Positions 8,508 through 16,134 of a DNA stretch of 64,000 nucleotides are shown here, one piece after another. Location of the stretch: assembly GCA_966249405.1 (NCBI GenBank), contig CBINDO010000004.1, positions 1 through 64,000 on the forward strand, written 5' to 3'. The DNA comes from SZUA-265 sp966249405. GTDB lineage: Bacteria > Myxococcota_A > Polyangia > Polyangiales > Polyangiaceae. Every line of letters starts with the position of its first letter. Positions within the stretch are counted from its first letter, which is position 1. The position numbers and the translations under genes were made by a program. Below the pieces are notes generated by a model. The model was not told the DNA's origin. It saw only the letters and a program-made list of their open reading frames with translations, and ran no database searches.

Positions 8508-9977
8508 ATGGACAAATGCCGCTCGTTGGAGTTGATGGAGTGCATGTTCCGTCGCTTCACCATGGCCAAACCTGGTTTTTCCGTCGGCCTTTCTCTCTGC
8601 GCCGCCGTCACGACGTTGTCTCTGAGCACGACCGCAACGGCTGGCGGCTACTTCATCGGCCCGATCGGCGGGCAAGCGGTTGGCCGCGGTGGTGCTTTCG
8701 CGGCAAAAGCGAACGACTTGTCCGCTGCGTATTACAACCCCGCCGGCTTCGCGCTGATGAAGGGTACTCGCCTGCAGCTCGACAACAAGTTCTCGTACAA
8801 TACGGTCGAGTTCCAGCGCGAGCCTGTCTTCGACTCCTCCACGATGACCACGGTGACGTTCGCACCCGTGACCAATACTCCGAAGTTTCAACCCCTCGAT
8901 CCGCTGCTGGGTGTGGCGACGGATTTCGGCCTTTCGGACTTCGCGTTCGCGCTCGTCGCCTACGCCAACTCGGGCATCGCGAAGCTGCAGTTCCCGGAGA
9001 ACGGCGCGCAACGGTACCTGATGACGGAACGCAACGGCTTGTTCGTCAATTACAGCTTGAACGCGGCGTGGCGGCCGATTCCCAGACTGGCGATCGGTGT
9101 GAACGCGCAGGTCGTCGCGGTGCCCGAACTGACGTATCAGTTGGTGGTGAACGGCGGGGGCCGCTTCGACGTCGTATACCCGGTCTCGAACACTTATGAC
9201 GTGCTCGCCACCGTCCAAGGCAAAGACCTGTTTACTCTCAACGCTATAATCGGAGCGTGGTATCAAGCCAGTCCGTCGCTCGAGTTCGGACTATCGGGTC
9301 AGGTATTACCTTCCAAGATCGCCACGGAAGGCCCGATTGCGGTGCGGTTCACCAATCCAAACATCACACTTCCGCCGCCGACGATTGAACGCGACGGCGT
9401 CCCTGCCAATGGTGTGTCCATCGAGCTGCCGCTACCGCAGTGGGCGCGCCTTGGCGCGCGATTCGTAGGTCGGGACGACAGGAACACCGAAGTGTTCGAC
9501 ATCGAGCTCGACGTTACGTATGAGCGATGGTCGACCGCCGAGAGATTCACGGTGATCACCAACGATCTGGACGTGGAGAGCGCGTCAACCGTGCCACTCG
9601 GAACGATAACCGTAGAAAAGCAATGGCAAGACGTACTCGGTATCAGTGTGGGCGGTGACTACTCCGTGCTCGAAGACCTGGCGGTACGTGCGGGCGCCTA
9701 CTACGAGACCGCGGTATCGAAACCCGAGTTCACCAATGTGGACTTCGCGACCGGCGAACAGATCGGCATGACTGCTGGTGGAACGCTCAAATTGGGCGGG
9801 TTTGCGGTTTCACTGGGTTATGAGTTCCGTTTTCAGCCAGAGGTGACCACCACAACGGCCTCCGCACAAGTCCGTCAGGTGGTACCTGCGAACCCCGCCG
9901 GTGCTCTCGTGGTGAACGGAGGCACCTACCGCGCCAATTCGCACAGCGCTGTCCTCGGCTTGGGCTACGGTTTCTAG
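8508..9977 (+). CDS. FadL/OMPP1/TodX-family outer-membrane transport protein
   Basis: This beta-barrel of up to 489 residues is predicted to pass hydrophobic compounds (fatty acids or aromatics) through the outer membrane. After the signal peptide (cleavage near TATAG-GY) comes GGQAVGRGGAFAAKAND and the family hallmark NPAG in AAYYNPAGFAL. The C-terminus ends in the terminal aromatic residue typical of barrels (GLGYGF). Starts at 8508, 8535, 8544 or 8562 are all possible; the later ones give a more normal signal peptide and 8544 has GGAG close upstream. It is divergent from ASST paralogue 1, so the two may be co-regulated. Confidence 0.88.
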   Translation: MDKCRSLELMECMFRRFTMAKPGFSVGLSLCAAVTTLSLSTTATAGGYFIGPIGGQAVGRGGAFAAKANDLSAAYYNPAGFALMKGTRLQLDNKFSYNTVEFQREPVFDSSTMTTVTFAPVTNTPKFQPLDPLLGVATDFGLSDFAFALVAYANSGIAKLQFPENGAQRYLMTERNGLFVNYSLNAAWRPIPRLAIGVNAQVVAVPELTYQLVVNGGGRFDVVYPVSNTYDVLATVQGKDLFTLNAIIGAWYQASPSLEFGLSGQVLPSKIATEGPIAVRFTNPNITLPPPTIERDGVPANGVSIELPLPQWARLGARFVGRDDRNTEVFDIELDVTYERWSTAERFTVITNDLDVESASTVPLGTITVEKQWQDVLGISVGGDYSVLEDLAVRAGAYYETAVSKPEFTNVDFATGEQIGMTAGGTLKLGGFAVSLGYEFRFQPEVTTTTASAQVRQVVPANPAGALVVNGGTYRANSHSAVLGLGYGF

Positions 9978-10045
9978 TGACGAGGTCCGCGACAGCCCCG
10001 TCACACGGTCGAACGGGGGACGTTCGGGCTGGGATGTGAATAAAA

Positions 10046-10083
10046 AAACGAGGCGCGACCTGCTCTAGGAACGCGCCTCGTTT
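10046..10083. terminator. Bidirectional terminator
   Basis: AAACGAGGCGCG (10046-10057) pairs perfectly with CGCGCCTCGTTT (10072-10083) around a 14-nt loop. A-runs on one side and T-runs on the other serve both converging genes. Confidence 0.85.
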
Positions 10084-10126
10084 CAACTGGTGCACCGAAG
10101 CGCTGCACCAGGCGGGCTCTCCAGCT

Positions 10127-11215
10127 TTATGGGCAGGCTTCCAAACGCGCCATGTACCAGGGCGCGGGGCTCCCGCACACGTCGCCACGACACATCAAAG
10201 CCAACACCCACGTGCCTCCCAAAGACGGGTCGATGCCCGGGAAGGACTGACCGCCCGAATCCTTCAGGACGGTCAACGACTGGGTCTCTGGCACCTTACC
10301 ATCCCAAGCGCCGATGTACTCCTTGTCGAAGCTGATATCGAGGTCCAGGACCTTGCTATCGAGTTGGTCGGCGGTGAACGGAAAGTGGAGCACTCGAATG
10401 TTCAGGATGGTCTCATCCACGAACGGCTCGCCGACTGCGTTGTTTACCATCGCATTCCAGTCCACGGTGATGTTGGGATTGTTAGCTGGGACGAGGATCG
10501 CCGGCTTGCTGCCGATCTGGGCCGTCGCCTGGACCGTCGCCGACTCGTTGGTGAGAGCGATGGTCGATGTCGTTGGACCTGCTGGGTTCATGTGAAGGTG
10601 GTGAATCATCTTCACGTTGGACTTCAGGGCGTCTCCTTCGTTGACCGTGACGGTGTAGGAGTACACGGCCGGATCGGCCTGGGCTGGGTCGAAGTACACC
10701 TCCAAGTCTCCGGGCTTGGGGGCTTGCCCTCCGGTGTACGGCGTGTACATCTCGCTCACCTTGATACTCGTCTTCGTGCCGTCGATCGGGTACGTGACGG
10801 CTCCCAAAGCATCGGGCATGGCGTCCTTCTCCATGCCGAGTTTGATGTCTTCGTATTGGGCTTCGAAGAGGGCGATGGTGATGTTGGTAATGTCACCGGG
10901 CCCGATCGGATGTTTGAAGAAGTCGGTCGTGAGAGCCGACCAGTCCAGCGTCAGGTCGGTGCCCGGCCCTATCTCGGACTGTTGGATGGTGATGTTGTTG
11001 ACCAAACTGTAGTTGTTGGCGTCGACCGCGCGGAGAAGCAGCGAACCGTCCGCCGCCGTTTCTGTGAGACACCCTGTCACTGCCGGTGTGGTCGGTGGGG
11101 TCACTGGACCTGGATTAGCAGGACCCGAACTACCGCCGTCATCGCCGCAACCAACAACACTCGAGAGCGCCAGCAAACCTGCGGCTCGGATCACACCTAA
11201 CGAAAACTGTTTCAT
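10127..11215 (-). CDS. Hypothetical lipoprotein
   Basis: This 362-residue secreted protein has a lipobox at VVGC about 23 residues in, followed by a Gly/Ser/Pro/Thr linker. The rest is beta-rich with Ile/Thr/Val periodicity and no catalytic motif I recognise. It contains the segment KMIHHLHMNPAG, whose His cluster could bind a metal, and a few cysteines near the C-terminus (CRGDVC). It starts 42 bp after the stop of the ASST-like gene on the same strand, so the two are probably one transcript. That suggests an accessory or surface partner of that protein, which is only inference. Confidence 0.72.
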   Translation of the reverse strand: MKQFSLGVIRAAGLLALSSVVGCGDDGGSSGPANPGPVTPPTTPAVTGCLTETAADGSLLLRAVDANNYSLVNNITIQQSEIGPGTDLTLDWSALTTDFFKHPIGPGDITNITIALFEAQYEDIKLGMEKDAMPDALGAVTYPIDGTKTSIKVSEMYTPYTGGQAPKPGDLEVYFDPAQADPAVYSYTVTVNEGDALKSNVKMIHHLHMNPAGPTTSTIALTNESATVQATAQIGSKPAILVPANNPNITVDWNAMVNNAVGEPFVDETILNIRVLHFPFTADQLDSKVLDLDISFDKEYIGAWDGKVPETQSLTVLKDSGGQSFPGIDPSLGGTWVLALMCRGDVCGSPAPWYMARLEACP

Positions 11216-11257
11216 TTTTCCTCACATCGGACGCGGACCGCAACCCGCGGCCACGAC

Positions 11258-12946
11258 TCAATCGAACTTCTTATAGTCGAGATTTGCTTTCGTTGGCACA
11301 CCGTAAAGAGTAGGGCGGAAGTCGACGTAGCCGACCTGGGTACCGATGTTGAATTCGTTCACCATCGTGTCCCCAGGACCAATCTCACGGATGACGCCCT
11401 TGGTCGTCAGGGCGACCATCGTGTTGTCGTTCGGCAAGCGTTGAACCTCGCCCATCACGGCCGTGCCGTCGACGCCGAGTGTCCAAATCTTGTTGGCAGT
11501 CATCGCGGTTTCGTCGAGTACGAACTCGAGGATGTTCGACCCACCGAGCCCGGAGCCGTTGTTGAAGAGAAGCATGTGCATCTCGCTGCCCTTCATGAAG
11601 TAGTGGTGACCATGGCTGATGCTCCAAGTCCCGGCGCCTTGGAACGAAGCGCCGAGCGGGTTTGCACCACCAAGCTGCCACACCAACTCACCGTCACGCT
11701 TGATCTTGACGAACATGCTCGCCTCGCGATCGCCCAGCGTGTACGTGTCATCTTCGACCTGATAATGAATCGAATTGGGGTGACAGTCATTCACCTGCTT
11801 GTAGATGTCGTTGATGTTGCCGACTACTTCCGTGGTCGTGCCGTCCGGGTGAACTTCGACGATCCGCGAGCACGTCCCCATTTGAGCAGCCAAGTGTACC
11901 AGGAAGGTCATGGTGCCACCGGGTACGGCCGTGAAGTCGTGGTGTCGGTACTCAGTGCCGGGGATGTTCGTGGTGTCCTCGAGACCATCCATGGACACGC
12001 GACGGATGGCACCTTGTCCCGGGAACGGGTTGGCTGCAACCGACCACATGTACTTGCTCTCCCAATCCAGACGGGAGCGACTGGTGCCGTCTTGTCCGGT
12101 CACGCCGCCTCCGTACCAGACGATGTCGCCATCTTGGTCCAGGATCACGCTTGCTGTGCCACCAGAGTAAACACTGACGACGTAGAAACCCTTCATCGCC
12201 GGGCCCGGGCCCGACTGGGTCACGCGTGGGATCTTCTGTTGGCCTTGCGTCGGAATCGAACCGGTCGTGAGAGACCCCTCGGCGCTGGAGCAATTGTCGT
12301 TGACGATGACCTTGTAGGTGTACGTCGAGCTCGGCTTCATGCCCAAGAGCAACGTGCGGTATCCCTCTGCGTCCAAGTCCACGGGAGCCGTGAACGTGTC
12401 TCCGCCCGCCATGTTCTTGAACTCGATCTTTGCGCTCGTGACCTCCACGTCTGCGGTGAACGTCACGATGCCGACCGTGGAGATCGCTGAGCTGATCTCC
12501 CCCATCGCATTGATCTCGCAGGTGCCCACCGGTGGCGTTGGGGGCACGGGGGTTGGCGGGGTGTCAGTAGTGGACGTAGTCGGACTGGGCGGCGTTGGCG
12601 GGGTGACGGTGCCCGGAGTCACCGGGGGCGGAGTCACCGGCGGCGGAGTCACCGGCGGCGGGTTTCCACCCGTGGACGGAGTCACAGGTGGCGGAGTAAC
12701 GCCCGGAGTCGTGGGCTGCACCTGCGGAGTAGTCATCCCCGGAGTAACCGGTTGCACCGGCGTTCCCGGAGACGTGGGAGTCACGGGCGTGGTCGTCGTG
12801 GAACCGGTGCCAGCCGGCATCTCGGTGCCGGGCTCGTCAGTCGAACCACATGCGCAAATGCCCAATGATACGAGGGTTCCAAGAACGCCGAGCCCGCGGC
12901 GAGAGGCGCGGATTTGGCCGCTTACGGTTCCGAACATGCGATTCAT
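11258..12946 (-). CDS. Arylsulfotransferase-like lipoprotein (ASST family), paralogue 2
   Basis: This 562-residue protein has the same architecture as the gene at 7103-8431 plus a long linker. The signal peptide ends at ICAC, followed by about 110 residues rich in Pro, Thr and Val, a fibronectin-III-like domain with LLGMKPSSTYTYKV, and a propeller with RHHDFT, HPNSIHY and SHGHHY. The linker is encoded by tandem DNA repeats (12600-12735) and may vary in length between strains. It is the first gene of a likely two-gene unit with the lipoprotein at 10127-11215. ASST enzymes act outside the cytoplasm, consistent with the lipoprotein signal. The substrate is unknown. Confidence 0.82.
   Translation of the reverse strand: MNRMFGTVSGQIRASRRGLGVLGTLVSLGICACGSTDEPGTEMPAGTGSTTTTPVTPTSPGTPVQPVTPGMTTPQVQPTTPGVTPPPVTPSTGGNPPPVTPPPVTPPPVTPGTVTPPTPPSPTTSTTDTPPTPVPPTPPVGTCEINAMGEISSAISTVGIVTFTADVEVTSAKIEFKNMAGGDTFTAPVDLDAEGYRTLLLGMKPSSTYTYKVIVNDNCSSAEGSLTTGSIPTQGQQKIPRVTQSGPGPAMKGFYVVSVYSGGTASVILDQDGDIVWYGGGVTGQDGTSRSRLDWESKYMWSVAANPFPGQGAIRRVSMDGLEDTTNIPGTEYRHHDFTAVPGGTMTFLVHLAAQMGTCSRIVEVHPDGTTTEVVGNINDIYKQVNDCHPNSIHYQVEDDTYTLGDREASMFVKIKRDGELVWQLGGANPLGASFQGAGTWSISHGHHYFMKGSEMHMLLFNNGSGLGGSNILEFVLDETAMTANKIWTLGVDGTAVMGEVQRLPNDNTMVALTTKGVIREIGPGDTMVNEFNIGTQVGYVDFRPTLYGVPTKANLDYKKFD
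12600..12735. repeat. Tandem repeats encoding a Pro/Thr linker
   Basis: Three adjacent 15-mers with consensus GGAGTCACCGGCGGC lie at 12615-12629, 12630-12644 and 12645-12659, with degenerate copies on both sides. They encode PPVTP units in the linker of ASST paralogue 2. Confidence 0.75.
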
Positions 12947-13318
12947 TTAGTGATTCTCCGGTCAGGTTTCGAGGTCAATCGTTGCAGTCTGGGCGAAGCG
13001 CAGGCAGCCCCAATCCGTCTTATTTGCTAGTGATGGATAATTCCGACGGTGCCCCGCTCTCGAAATCCCATCGTTTGCCGCGGACGGCCAGCATTGGTTC
13101 AATGTTGGGCTGTTACCCCAACGAGACACATGCTGATCGCAATGGGTCCGCAGACGAAAACAGAAGCCAGAAGAATCGCATCGGTGGAGACACGCCGCAA
13201 ATACGGTGGACGAGTCTCGCCTTGGGGCTTCGAGAACGCTCGTCGACCAACCGGCCTGCTCCCTACTCGCTACGACGTACCGCGTCAGTCGCGCAAAAAC
13301 ACGACCCGCGACGAAGGC
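12947..13318. other. Intergenic region, no gene seen
   Basis: This 372-bp stretch lies between the start of ASST paralogue 2 and the end of the glycosyltransferase gene. It should contain the promoter of the ASST-lipoprotein unit. The open frames here are low-complexity Arg/Pro-rich shadows. I find no strong hairpin or promoter. Confidence 0.5.
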
Positions 13319-14653
13319 CTAAATCGCGCCGACGATCTGCTCGGTTCCGTGACGCGGCAAACGCAAGAAACCGGACCATGCCGCGGCAGCCAACGTCCCG
13401 TCTTCCAGCCACTCTTCGAGCCAACCGAGAGCTAGCTCCGGCCGACGTTGTTTGAGTCCAGCGCCGTTCTCCCGTAGCCAACGCCGATTGTAGCGCTCGT
13501 GCGCGCCGACCGGCGGCGCGATGATGCACGGTAGACCGAGAGCCGCGTAGAAGCTGAGCTCGCTCGGCTTCGTCCACAACACGTCGGTGTCGCGCAACGC
13601 TTGGTTGAACACGTCGTAGTAGTCGCGAAAACGCGGTTCGTAGACGATTCGGACGGCGCTGCCGCGGTAGCCTTCGAGACCGGCATTGCGGACGATCAAC
13701 GTGAACTTGTCGCGCACTTCGACGCGCGTCCCGGCGATGAGGTTCACACGCAAACGGCCCGCCACGATCAAGGGACGTAGGGACGGCAAGAAACGCTCCG
13801 CGAGTTCGACCTGCGCACCCGCTCCCCCGACCGCAAACGTCAACGTCAGCGGACCGAGGTCCGACTCTTGCCAGACGCCGGGAAAAGAGAACGACAATTC
13901 CTCCCGATGCATACGCCGGAACGTGCCCCGCGGGTCGAGCCGGGTGATGCGACGCGCCACCCGTGACCGCAGCGAGTTGGTGCCCCCGGCTTCGGGGACC
14001 GCCTCCGTCAACGAAGCCGGCAACGGAAACCCAGTCAACGTGATGTTCTTCTCGGGTACTCCGAAGGACAACAACCGACGCACGACACGTGAGCTCGGAG
14101 CAAAGTATTGGATGCGCGTCCTCGGTGCATCCAACGGCGCCCAAACCCGGTTGCAGTCGGCGTCGGTCACGACGCAATAGACGCGGTCCACTCCGGCTCG
14201 GTCGGCGATCAAGGCCGGAGCGTAAAACGTCGTGAGCAAGGGAGCCCCGGACTTCCGCAGGTGTTCGATCATCCCCCGCCCCAGACCGCGTTCGATCAGT
14301 TGATCGGTGAGATATACGGACCAATTGCCAGCCCGATGGTCCCGTGGCTCGTGGAGCGACGGGATCATCGTGGCGGCGTTCATCAACGCCCGCGCCGGCT
14401 TGTCGAATCCTTTGAGCAGCGGCAAGGGCTTCGAGAGCACCTCGTGCATGCGTCGCACCCAGCTCCAGAGCTTGATCTCGCCGGCCTCCGCCAACGGCGG
14501 CTCGTCCACCGCCATCACCTGAGCGCCGAGCGCATCCGCCAGCGGATACGCCGCACGCAGATGTCCGTAGCCCATCGTTACGGACGCGACCAACGGTGCA
14601 CGGTCGCCAATTAGGGTAACGGGATCAACGTCGACTCGAGGGTTTGTGGTCAT
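13319..14653 (-). CDS. MurG/MGDG-synthase-like glycosyltransferase (GT-B fold)
   Basis: This protein has about 444 residues. The N-terminal motif SVTMGYGHLRAAYPLADAL is typical of GT28/MGDG-synthase-like enzymes, where the GHxxAA loop contacts the acceptor or donor. The C-terminal donor-binding region has WTKPSELSFYAALGLPCIIAPPVGAHE, a typical nucleotide-sugar site of the GT-B fold. The ATG at 14653 was chosen over the ORF start at 14746 because the extra residues are Arg/Ala-rich and unlike the family. It probably transfers a sugar to a lipid or cell-wall acceptor at the inner face of the membrane. The acceptor is not predictable from context. Confidence 0.7.
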   Translation of the reverse strand: MTTNPRVDVDPVTLIGDRAPLVASVTMGYGHLRAAYPLADALGAQVMAVDEPPLAEAGEIKLWSWVRRMHEVLSKPLPLLKGFDKPARALMNAATMIPSLHEPRDHRAGNWSVYLTDQLIERGLGRGMIEHLRKSGAPLLTTFYAPALIADRAGVDRVYCVVTDADCNRVWAPLDAPRTRIQYFAPSSRVVRRLLSFGVPEKNITLTGFPLPASLTEAVPEAGGTNSLRSRVARRITRLDPRGTFRRMHREELSFSFPGVWQESDLGPLTLTFAVGGAGAQVELAERFLPSLRPLIVAGRLRVNLIAGTRVEVRDKFTLIVRNAGLEGYRGSAVRIVYEPRFRDYYDVFNQALRDTDVLWTKPSELSFYAALGLPCIIAPPVGAHERYNRRWLRENGAGLKQRRPELALGWLEEWLEDGTLAAAAWSGFLRLPRHGTEQIVGAI

Positions 14654-15012
14654 GGGTTGGGCCAACGAATTCAATCGGGCGAACGGCGCCGAGTGCGCTC
14701 TCTTAGCACGGTGTCGGTCGGAACGGGCTGCAACGTGAGCCCGCATTCGGGTCGCAACCTAGGTTGTCACCTTCGCGCCACAGTCGGACACCACGCTGCG
14801 GTGGTTTGCTCGCGCCACGAGCACGGCGGTGGGCGGGAGCCGCGTAACGCCGACCAAAGCTGGGCCCAACCAATGAAGAGGGCGCAAATGTTCGAGCGAG
14901 CGTCCTCGGGTAGCCGCCGGGTCTGGTCATTCTGGCATGACGAGCAGTGCTCCGGAGGTGCGGCAGTCGGGCTCGCGCTCGCGCGCCGATGAAGCTCGAC
15001 CCAATGGCGCAC
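14654..15012. other. Intergenic region with repeat copy B
   Basis: This 359-bp stretch lies between the glycosyltransferase start and the LysR stop. Apart from the interspersed repeat at 14828-14871 I see no gene, convincing promoter or terminator. Confidence 0.5.
14828..14871 (+). repeat. Interspersed intergenic repeat, copy B
   Basis: GGTGGGCGGGAGCCGCG (14828-14844), a 14-nt spacer, then GCTGGGCCCAACC (14859-14871). The left block is identical to copy A over 17 bp and the right block is identical to copy D over 13 bp. Confidence 0.7.
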
Positions 15013-15879
15013 TCAAGTTACCGGTGCCAGGTGCTCCGAGAAGCGCTCGCTTGCCGGAGAAAGCGAACGCCCCGCGCGCCACACCAACGCCAAGTCACGC
15101 ACGATTTCGAGGCCGCTGACGTTGATCGCCGAGCGTCCCTTGCCGACTGCAAGCTCACTGACGAAGGCTAGGCTTTGGGTGGCTTCCATCATTTGCAGGA
15201 TCGCACCCACGCTCCGTAGCTCCATGGCTACGTTCACCTGCACGTTTACTTGCCGCAGGGCGCCGTCGATCAAACGCCTCACTGCCGTACCCGCTTCGAA
15301 GCCGACGATGGTTTGCCCGTCCAAATTACCGGCAGCGACCTTGCGCTTGTGTGCCCATGGATGCCCTTTGCCGGCTACGAGCACGATGCGGTCCCGGACC
15401 CAAGGGCGCACGGTTAGGTCCGTAGAGCGCACGGGGAGAGTTACCACGCCCAACTCCAGGTCACCACGCAGGACGGCTTCTTCCGTGTCACGACTGCCTG
15501 CTTCTTTGAGCTGGAACAGCACTTTCGGATGCTGACGTCGAAAACTCGCGATTCGCTGCGGTAACACAAAACCCACAGCCGTAGCGCCCCCGCCGATGCG
15601 AACGATACCAGCTTGGAGCTGTAGGTGGTCGGCGAGGCGCTTCTTCAACGCGTCGTAACGCAGTACCAGGTTGGTGCCTTCACTGAGCGCCAACTTGCCG
15701 AGCTCCGTAGGCACCACTCCTCGCCCGGAGCGCTCGAGCAGCGCCGCGCCGAGCTCCTCCTGGAGCTGAGACAGGCGACGCGACAACGCCGACTGCGACA
15801 CGCCCAGATGGCTCGCGGCCTCTGTCACTCCGCCGTGTTCCACGACGGCCAAAAACGAGCGAAGTAGCGTTAGATCCAT
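15013..15879 (-). CDS. LysR-family transcriptional regulator
   Basis: This 288-residue protein has the standard LysR layout. The N-terminal winged helix-turn-helix (about 1-60: FLAVVEHGGVTEAASHLGVSQSALSRRLSQLQ) is followed by a substrate-binding domain of the periplasmic-binding-protein type. It is transcribed divergently from acnB across a 255-bp gap that contains a palindrome of LysR type (15981-15997) and a second inverted repeat at the acnB promoter. The arrangement suggests autoregulation and control of aconitase. The effector is unknown; a TCA-cycle intermediate such as citrate would be logical. Confidence 0.93.
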   Translation of the reverse strand: MDLTLLRSFLAVVEHGGVTEAASHLGVSQSALSRRLSQLQEELGAALLERSGRGVVPTELGKLALSEGTNLVLRYDALKKRLADHLQLQAGIVRIGGGATAVGFVLPQRIASFRRQHPKVLFQLKEAGSRDTEEAVLRGDLELGVVTLPVRSTDLTVRPWVRDRIVLVAGKGHPWAHKRKVAAGNLDGQTIVGFEAGTAVRRLIDGALRQVNVQVNVAMELRSVGAILQMMEATQSLAFVSELAVGKGRSAINVSGLEIVRDLALVWRAGRSLSPASERFSEHLAPVT

Positions 15880-15980
15880 GGTAGGTTTTCGCGAGGCCTG
15901 GTCCGCGGACGTCTGCGTCCGTTTCGGTTCGGTTGCCGCGCTTTTGCGACGAAGCCGAACGAGCCAACTTCAGAGTGACT

Positions 15981-15997
15981 CATGCGTTTTACGCATG
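15981..15997. promoter_or_regulatory. Probable LysR operator
   Basis: The perfect palindrome CATGCGT-TTT-ACGCATG fits the T-N11-A dyad class of LysR-bound sites. It lies between the divergent lysR and acnB genes, about 20 bp upstream of the acnB -35 element. A related half-site GACGCATC overlaps the -35. Confidence 0.65.
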
Positions 15998-16018
15998 CTT
16001 CACATGCAAATTAGTCGT

Positions 16019-16048
16019 TTGACGCATCAGTAGTGCACCTCGTATGCT
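16019..16048 (+). promoter_or_regulatory. acnB promoter
   Basis: TTGACG (16019-16024) and TATGCT (16043-16048) are separated by 18 bp. The inverted repeat GCTGAA-N6-TTCAGC (16046-16063) overlaps the -10 and start site and could be a repressor site. An AGGAGG ribosome-binding site lies just before the ATG at 16135. Confidence 0.6.
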
Positions 16049-16134
16049 GAAAGCAACTTCAGCAATTCTCGACCCCATACCTTCCACCGAGCCGACGGGT
16101 CAGCGCAGCTGTAGGGCAGTTCTAGGAGGTTTTC

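Noticed and set aside
12600..12735. CRISPR-like repeats
   Set aside because: The 15-bp units are adjacent with no spacers and lie in frame inside a coding linker.
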